A stretch of DNA of 64,000 bases, from assembly GCA_021234535.1 (NCBI GenBank), contig CM037830.1:34135405-34199404 (forward strand). Direction: 5' to 3'. Shown here piece after piece: positions 59,901 through 64,000 of this stretch; the stretch's first letter is position 1; each line of letters opens with the position of its first letter. The notes under the pieces were generated by a model. The model ran no database searches, was not told the DNA's origin, and saw only the letters and a program-made list of their open reading frames with translations. Made by a program: the position numbers and the translations under genes. This stretch comes from Stichopus chloronotus. Lineage: Eukaryota > Echinodermata > Holothuroidea > Aspidochirotida > Stichopodidae.

Positions 59901-60808
59901 TGGCTGAAGAGTTTGTTGAAGTGAGCGAGCTTATTTCAACTGGTAATTTCCCAAAGCTAAGCCTGAAAAAATATTGCTATGCCAAAGTTCATTTTGCTGT
60001 TTCCAGTCCAAATTCGCTACTAAATCCGAATCCGTACCACCTCGACTTAGTGTAACGATGGTTCACTAGCCGTAACTTCTAACCCTAAATACGGATACAT
60101 CACTGGCGTTACACCCTGTGGCACGCACCGTCATAGTGTTAAGTGTTTGGGGAGCAAGTTTATAAGTTGGTTTGTTCAGCTGGAAAAGATTCTAAAGTTG
60201 AACTCCACATTCTGTCAGATTTTCAAACTCCACAGTTTCATATACAGTAGTAACATACAATATGCACGTATGAGATCGTCTACTAGAGTGGACACAAAAT
60301 TCGGCCGTCCATGCCATAGAGTAATTTCATTACTGTGAGAGATCCTAACCTTTCGGTTGTATGAGTGGGGACTGTGGGGTTACTATCAAGCTTTACAATA
60401 TCGTAGGTGAAGAAAACTATAAGGATACTGTGATGATACCGTTCCATGTTGTTCGCTCCTGGTGTGACATGTGCAAACAAAATAGTTAAATTTAAGCATC
60501 ACGCAGCTTTGATATTGCGCCATAAAGTTTACTTACAATCAAAACGTATCGTGCTTAACACAGACCTTACAGCCTGATGAAACGAGAATAACCAAGAGCT
60601 CGACATAATGAATTAGGTGAGAGGGATTCATTAAAAGCTGCAAACTATACACGACACATATTTTTTATTCTATTCAATCTCTCAATAAAATTACCTCGAT
60701 TCCGTCCAGTTGCTTGGTCTGTCCATTTTGCTGTACCGGTGAGAGATGGACGTCTGCGCCGTCAACTGCGGCAGAAATACTACTAATTCCGTTACTCGCT
60801 GATTCCAT
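29709..60808 (-). CDS. SLC23A-like: SLC23-family nucleobase/ascorbate transporter (13 exons, ~629 aa)
   Basis: Exons in transcript order: 60808-60695, 46589-46410, 45699-45545, 42869-42778, 40223-40162, 39345-39164, 38162-38066, 35597-35441, 34677-34424, 33787-33658, 33271-33128, 31021-30926, 29935-29709. They total 1890 nt with all phases agreeing. Family landmarks: [20 protein letters not shown] with the transport-site Gln-His (Q98-H99), [19 protein letters not shown], the TM8 Glu in [18 protein letters not shown] (E372), [13 protein letters not shown], the NAT signature [10 protein letters not shown] (422-431), [20 protein letters not shown] and GTPEERG. The length suits human SVCT1/2 (about 600-650). 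It should be a plasma-membrane permease with about 14 TM segments. A sequon at N182 lies in the large extracellular loop. The signature's first residue is Glu rather than the Pro of ascorbate carriers, so the substrate is more likely a nucleobase (inference). Confidence 0.93.
30926..31021 (-). CDS. SLC23A-like: SLC23 exon 12
   Basis: Acceptor tcctacctag|GGAGTG, donor ATTCGAG|GTTTGT, 96 nt, phase 1 to 1. It encodes [20 protein letters not shown] and [12 protein letters not shown]. Confidence 0.93.
31022..33127. other. SLC23 intron 11
   Basis: Noncoding. It contains the 140-bp repeat block described separately and a short (CA)n at 32936-32962. Confidence 0.5.
32440..32935. repeat. Tandem repeat, ~140-bp unit, about 3.5 copies
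   Basis: Each unit has 'acacctacatact', then '(g)atctg(t/c)cc/taagctt', 'cttcttgagata', 'tttgaccc..tgttgacc' and 'caaatgacctttgacct'. Unit starts are near 32503, 32651 and 32788, with a partial copy before them. It shares core words with 41490-42130. Confidence 0.7.
33128..33271 (-). CDS. SLC23A-like: SLC23 exon 11
   Basis: Acceptor tttcatcag|GTATGG, donor AACACCA|GTGAGT, 144 nt, phase 1 to 1. It encodes [20 protein letters not shown] and [20 protein letters not shown]. Confidence 0.95.
33658..33787 (-). CDS. SLC23A-like: SLC23 exon 10
   Basis: Acceptor ttccatctag|GTTGGC, donor ACATTTG|GTAAGT, 130 nt, phase 0 to 1. It encodes [20 protein letters not shown] and [17 protein letters not shown]. 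Confidence 0.95.
33788..35440. other. SLC23 introns 8-9, noncoding parts
   Basis: Introns on either side of exon 9. No other feature recognised; long plus-strand open frames here overlap the transporter exons antisense or are unsupported. Confidence 0.4.
34424..34677 (-). CDS. SLC23A-like: SLC23 exon 9 (substrate-site helices, NAT signature)
   Basis: Acceptor ccctctcag|GACAAT, donor ACAAAG|GTAAGC, 254 nt, phase 1 to 0. It encodes [40 protein letters not shown] and [16 protein letters not shown]. It contains the conserved TM8 Glu and the NAT motif. Confidence 0.97.
35441..35597 (-). CDS. SLC23A-like: SLC23 exon 8
   Basis: Acceptor tctctccttaag|ATCATC, donor TATCCAG|GTAAGG, 157 nt, phase 0 to 1. 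It encodes [20 protein letters not shown], then [15 protein letters not shown] and PWFIFPYP. Confidence 0.94.
35598..38065. other. SLC23 intron 7
   Basis: 2.5 kb, no recognisable gene or element. Confidence 0.4.
38066..38162 (-). CDS. SLC23A-like: SLC23 exon 7
   Basis: Acceptor cttccactcag|AACTTT, donor TTTCCG|GTAGGT, 97 nt, phase 2 to 0. It encodes [20 protein letters not shown] then [12 protein letters not shown]. Confidence 0.93.
38203..38241. repeat. Short direct duplication next to SLC23 exon 7
   Basis: The block 'caatcaccataaaaatgaa' occurs twice in tandem, starting about 40 nt upstream (in transcript sense) of the exon 7 acceptor, where a branch point would be expected. Confidence 0.7.
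39164..39345 (-). CDS. SLC23A-like: SLC23 exon 6
   Basis: Acceptor ctaccctgcag|CTTCAA, donor GGATTTCT|GTGAGT, 182 nt, phase 0 to 2. It encodes [20 protein letters not shown], then [19 protein letters not shown] and SSQWGIGFL. Confidence 0.95.
40162..40223 (-). CDS. SLC23A-like: SLC23 exon 5 (extracellular loop)
   Basis: Acceptor attttttgcag|CCAATG, donor AGAGAT|GTAAGT, 62 nt, phase 1 to 0. It encodes [20 protein letters not shown], the hydrophilic loop with a NAT glycosylation sequon, then D. Confidence 0.9.
40224..42777. other. SLC23 intron 4
   Basis: Noncoding apart from the repeat block at 41490-42130. Confidence 0.4.
41490..42130. repeat. Tandem repeat, ~150-170-bp unit, about 4 copies
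   Basis: Units share '(ct)ctggtgacctcaaatgacct', 'ccatgaaaaatgatagatat', 'atctactca', 'gaagttc(c)a', 'cttgagatat.gtgtttaca' and 'aaaactatg'. It is related in its core words to 32440-32935. Confidence 0.7.
42778..42869 (-). CDS. SLC23A-like: SLC23 exon 4
   Basis: Acceptor ttctaccccgcag|ACTACC, donor AATTCTG|GTTTGT, 92 nt, phase 2 to 1. It encodes [20 protein letters not shown] then [11 protein letters not shown]. Confidence 0.9.
42870..45544. other. SLC23 intron 3
   Basis: Noncoding; holds the inverted repeat at 43241-43385. A 121-codon plus-strand open frame (44947-45312) has no recognisable motif. Confidence 0.35.
43241..43385. repeat. Imperfect inverted repeat with ~32-bp arms
   Basis: The left arm (43241-43272) contains 'caagtcaatggaactgtgga'. 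The right arm (43352-43385) is its near-perfect reverse complement, 'tccacagttccaatgactt'. The arms are about 80 bp apart. It could be a small foldback or MITE; no clear target duplication seen. Confidence 0.6.
45545..45699 (-). CDS. SLC23A-like: SLC23 exon 3
   Basis: Acceptor ctatttcag|CATTTC, donor GGCGTCAG|GTACAG, 155 nt, phase 0 to 2. It encodes [20 protein letters not shown] to LLQSTFGVR. Its first 20-odd bases and acceptor are duplicated 95 bp upstream (see findings). Confidence 0.95.
45677..45822. repeat. 95-bp tandem duplication across the SLC23 exon 3 acceptor
   Basis: The 30-base block spanning the start of exon 3 and its acceptor (45677-45706) recurs at 45772-45801, with matching flanks (about 50 bp per copy at 90% or better by eye). 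Confidence 0.85.
46410..46589 (-). CDS. SLC23A-like: SLC23 exon 2
   Basis: Acceptor tttatttcag|AATAAA, donor TTACAG|GTATCT, 180 nt, phase 0 to 0. It holds a Lys/Gln-rich cytosolic stretch and then [18 protein letters not shown], the pre-TM1 motif and TM1 start. The intron falls exactly between the functional Gln and His. Confidence 0.93.
47950..50630 (+). pseudogene. Decayed jockey/CR1-type non-LTR retrotransposon
   Basis: On the plus strand, antisense within SLC23 intron 1. In order: endonuclease fragment with [13 protein letters not shown] (about 48145) and [10 protein letters not shown] (about 48365); a basic linker; RT block with [18 protein letters not shown] and NYRPVSLT (about 49190-49290); [19 protein letters not shown] (about 49480); [13 protein letters not shown] (about 49645); RT-C FADDC (about 49736); a later VKYLGV; and the C-terminal part near 50130-50400. 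The frame is broken by stops near 48194, 48298, 48706, 49077 and 49835 and by G and C runs near 48525 and 48885, so it is inactive. Both ends are uncertain. Confidence 0.9.
50631..53309. other. SLC23 intron 1, between the retroposon and the MITE
   Basis: Noncoding; contains dispersed repeat copy B (51001-51350) and a poly(G) run at 53037-53049. Confidence 0.4.
51001..51350. repeat. Dispersed repeat, copy B (matches 2031-2400)
   Basis: Same orientation as copy A. Similarity runs from 'gcaatcgc' through 'atcacgtgttacaaa', 'ccgtcaatcact' and 'agtggctataacata' and then fades. Confidence 0.6.
53320..53561. mobile_element. 242-bp MITE with 58-bp terminal inverted repeats
   Basis: Arms begin TGGAACGCCAAAAGGGCCA and match over 58 bp with four mismatches. 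Flanks are caatcagtta (53310-53319) and caatcagtga (53562-53571), a probable 9-10-bp target-site duplication with one change. The interior repeats 'gacgtatat(t/c)' several times. No coding capacity; a 9-10-bp duplication fits Mutator-like or related transposons, but this is inference. Confidence 0.88.
53572..56261. other. SLC23 intron 1, middle part
   Basis: No recognisable gene or element. Confidence 0.35.
56262..56537 (-). pseudogene. GIY-YIG endonuclease relic (Penelope-like element)
   Basis: One minus-strand frame encodes [20 protein letters not shown] then [12 protein letters not shown], the GIY-YIG layout (I-Y-E-I-x-C-P, then a [Y]VGET motif here changed to SVGET, then Arg and E-H). 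No reverse transcriptase part is visible nearby, so this is a fragment. It lies sense-oriented in SLC23 intron 1. Confidence 0.72.
56538..60694. other. SLC23 intron 1, 5' part
   Basis: No exon or element I can support. A G/C-rich patch at 58260-58300 (ggggccccgaagg and ggggccccca) looks like a repeat relic. The 100-codon minus-strand frame at 57731-57429 is unrecognised. Confidence 0.35.
60695..60808 (-). CDS. SLC23A-like: SLC23 exon 1 (start codon; 38 aa)
   Basis: ATG at 60808-60806 with G at -3 and +4; donor ATCGAG|GTAATT, phase 0. It encodes a cytosolic N-terminus ending [13 protein letters not shown]. Support comes from the codon-perfect open frame, the donor and the matching phase of exon 2; the sequence itself is not conserved in the family. 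It is too short to show up as a long ORF. Confidence 0.75.
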
Positions 60809-63800
60809 TACCACGTACTTAACTCACTTAATGTCTTACTAAAAATATATGTTTTAAGCACAGCGGGTCAATGTTCTCCAAGAATAGAAGCTGTAAAAAT
60901 GAGGCCTGCCGAATACACGTGAGAAATGCTTATCGCATACAATATTCTCGTGCACTGCTGGAAGCTAAATGTTTGGTGGTTTCGTCTAGTCAAGAAAATA
61001 AGTACTGTACTGAAATTGGTGCATCTCTCCGACACAAGTCTTTTAACTATCGGATAACATACGGTACTGTAGCTGCAACAGCTCAGAAAGATGGATGGCA
61101 CCTTATAACATTTGGTCTAAAGAAGTGGGTAGAGAAACGAATAACCTTCTTTATTTGTTCGCTCAGGTAAAATACAACCAAACAATTGGGGGACATAATA
61201 CGGACCTTTAACAAACACCATCGTCGTAAGTCCCGCCACCTGAATACCAACAATGCGTCAAAGGGAACTACCGAAGTCCTATTTTGCCATACGCGTTGAC
61301 AGGATAAATATACTTCGTGTTCTGTGCGAATAACAGGGCCTTTCATTTAATCTTTTTCCTTTTTTTTTTTTTGGTGGGGGGTTTTGTGTTTGTAAATATT
61401 ACCCATGCTTAACGATATCGATGGACTTTACTTTTATTCAAACTTATCCCACGAGAACTTTGCACGAGACAGTTAAGCTAAATATCCCGTACTCGCTTCA
61501 TTTCATACACTTGCGGGTATTTATTAATTGCCGGAATCTGAATCGTTGAAAATGAGTTTCCTCGGTCCTGATAGACGTTTTTCCTGACAACGTAATTCGG
61601 GTTGGTTGAAGTAAGGTCGTAATAATACATCAAAATTACTAAAAACCAATTTCACTTTTGAAACAAATAGTCAAATACTGTAGTTTTATATGCAGTACTG
61701 CTGAGTCTGTCAATTAACACCTTCAAATAGAGGTACATGCATAGATACATACCCGCAACAACCCCAGAGGAGCCAATCGCGGTCCAATGTAGTGTATCGT
61801 CATATTGTATACAGTTCGCCTATACGAGAATTGTCCGACTTCAAACCCACTGCACCTCATTTCATTGCCTATCTTTATATTCAGATACTTTGGTGGTAGA
61901 TGGATTGGAAATGGTTTCCTAACGTATCTGAAGAAAAAGCGCATCTGCTGATTCTATACCCATGGTGCCATCGTCCATGTTTCGAAAATTACATGTAGCC
62001 ACAATTTACTACTTGCAACGGACGATGTGCTGCTGTACGCATGTAATAAGCTTTCGTTAACTCAGAACTGTTTGGCAATACTGTATGACTTTTTGTGTAT
62101 GGTACATCTTGTAACAGTGTCGAACAACGAAAACAAAGTTTTTGTTCATAATACTGCACATTCCTCACAAGTCTTTCAGCAACGACTACAGTATGTGGTG
62201 AGAAGGGGATGGGATAAGGATAAAAACAACTAATTCAAAATCTTCTCCATTTGGGTATTCTACTTCAGGTTATCTCTTATAGTTAAGGCCCGATGAGGAG
62301 ATATAGGTTACTGAAGGTGTTTGCATTGCAGAAGACTGGCTTACTCCCAGCAACAAGGTCTTGCCTAGCACGCATCACAATTCTACGTAATTGCAGGCAA
62401 ATGCAATTCTAGTGTTCTTTGAAATTGAAGCCCTCACTTAACCTTGAAATTTGACGGTAGTGGAAATGTAGATCGGGTATACTGTGCATTTATCTAAAAA
62501 AAAACTGAAAACAAGGTCTCATCGGCCTATAGTGTCTTTAAGAACAGTCAAGAATACAAAGAAGTACAAACGATAATTTGCCCTGGCATCAGTTTTATCC
62601 AATTTTCTACTAGCAAGTTCCTTCCCAAGTTATACGCTTCTGAAATTCAGAGAAGCGTGCAACCATATTTGCCTCAGTTGAATGCAAACACACTTGAGTC
62701 TCTAGTCGAATCACGATGTCACATGACCTCTGATAGCAGGAACTTTCTTTTCTCTACTTATAATATCCGCAAACATATAGGAATAACAACAGCTTTTTAA
62801 TTACACGTGGTCAGTGTATGGCATCAATTCATCACAATCCTAGAATGGCAGGTTAATGGTTGATTTCTTATGAACTTTCAAATTGTAATATCTTGGAAAG
62901 TAACAACGAATGTTGATGAAATTCGGTGATGGTGTTTACCAAATGTTAGTGTCCCGTTTTAACAGTGATATTTCATCATCAAAGGTTTGACTTTCAATCT
63001 CTTTTAAAAGCATAAGCTGGAGATGACGTGAAAAGTGAACAATTGATGGACATTTTCAGATTATTTTCAGAAGCGGTCTGGGTAACCATTCTTCATATCC
63101 ACCCGCATTTATGTGAAAATTTGGAGGTGCCATTGTAGTCTTGACCAAGCCGTCTGATACTGTATCACGTCGTCGGCTAGAAAATCCACAAAAGGTTTCC
63201 AATTACACTGTTTATGGCCTTTGGAACTGGGCCATAGTGGGTTAGTGAACGGAGAAGTTAAATGAATTTGTGTTACGCCATCTATAATGCATCTTACGAG
63301 CGACTTGTGAAAATGATGGCGCTGTTTAACATCGTATTTTTGTTGCAGCTTGGAAAAAGATACTGTGCCCTGTGTGCAGTCCGGTGTACTGTACAGTATG
63401 AGCCTGAGCCTCCCCTGTATGACCTTCACTGGCAAGTGACGTCGATGAGGGCTTAACATTTTTCACATAACTACTTTCATTTGTCGTGATAATTTCTCAA
63501 AATTATCCAATATGGGTTAATAATCGGACAATGAATTTGACAGGAAGCTGCATGTGTAAGTTTATATACTATGTCATAGGTAGAGGTGGCTATTTTAGGT
63601 TGATTTGGGGGAGGGATGGAGGGTAGTGGGGAGGGGGAAAGGGTTAAGAGTGGGGAAGGGAGAATTTTAACTTGGAAATATAAATATCTTTTGAGGAAAA
63701 AATCCCCACACAGAAAAAGCAAATGCCTCTCTTTTGTTTTTTTTCCAGTTGTAGAAACTGTCTTGTTAAAGATTTGTCATTTTTTTTTAAATTTCTTTCT

Positions 63801-64000
63801 CATACATATCTAACATTAAATTATCTACAGCGAAACAATATTTGAGTAACAAAGGCATTACCACTGTGTCAGTTCTCCAGTGTCGGCACCCTCTGCACCA
63901 TTTCATGTCATGTTCGGGTACAAGGCTCTTCAAGAGAATATTTGTAACTGGTGCTCACACAACTTCAAGAAAGCAATTTGCATACTTAACCAATGTTCAT
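60809..64000. other. 5' flank of the SLC23 gene
   Basis: Should contain the 5' UTR and promoter, but no core element can be assigned. A 116-codon minus-strand ORF (63459-63109) is the longest in it and is unrecognised. Poly(T), G-rich and GGGGA-rich runs occur at 61360-61383 and 63606-63662. Confidence 0.35.

Noticed and set aside
29709..60808. Calling the transporter SVCT1 or SVCT2 (sodium-vitamin C transporter)
   Set aside because: The NAT signature has Glu, not the Pro of ascorbate carriers; only the SLC23 family is certain.
1..64000. CRISPR arrays, bacterial operons, rRNA and tRNA genes
   Set aside because: No regularly spaced identical repeats, no ribosome-binding-site gene clusters and no tRNA/rRNA signature seen; the gene structure is that of an animal genome.

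Overview
The window is animal genomic DNA: AT-rich, intron-dense, with short exons bounded by GT-AG introns, many simple repeats and relics of animal mobile elements. Nothing in it looks bacterial or viral. Its gene families (an SLC23 transporter, a CNBD2-like cyclic-nucleotide receptor, a one-domain TIMP) and its repeats (Penelope-type GIY-YIG relics, a jockey/CR1-type retroposon, repeats built on 'tgacctttgacct') suggest a marine invertebrate, perhaps an echinoderm. The species is an inference; no sequence could be compared. Most real exons are too short to appear as long ORFs, so the gene models were assembled by hand from splice sites, reading phase and family similarity.

Three genes could be reconstructed from start to stop. 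(1) Minus strand, 15099 to 1251: sixteen exons encoding about 725 residues, a CNBD2-like protein with two cyclic-nucleotide-binding folds. Every junction keeps phase. (2) Plus strand, 18573 to 23452: three exons encoding 143 residues, a secreted one-domain TIMP. Its second intron holds about 640 bp of CAT/ATG microsatellite. (3) Minus strand, 60808 to 29709: thirteen exons encoding about 629 residues, an SLC23 (nucleobase/ascorbate) transporter. Its first coding exon lies 14.1 kb upstream of the second.

Layout: 1-1250 is the downstream flank of the CNBD2-like gene; 1251-15099 is that gene; 15100-18572 is a divergent spacer; 18573-23452 is TIMP; 23453-29708 is a convergent spacer with a CGAGAT-type tandem array, a 334-bp MITE and an unexplained ORF; 29709-60808 is SLC23; 60809-64000 is its 5' flank. 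SLC23 intron 1 carries a decayed jockey/CR1-like element, a 242-bp MITE, a copy of a dispersed repeat also found near 2 kb, and a Penelope-type GIY-YIG relic. A second GIY-YIG relic lies in an intron of the CNBD2-like gene.

The genes show no shared pathway: one is a likely cAMP/cGMP receptor (sperm or cilia by homology), one an extracellular metalloproteinase inhibitor, one a plasma-membrane permease. The points most worth a second look are the acidic E-N form of the NAT signature in the SLC23 protein, which argues for nucleobase rather than ascorbate transport; the CNBD2-like receptor with five RRxS sites and a long insert inside a degenerate second binding fold; and the Cys-Leu-Cys amino terminus of the TIMP.
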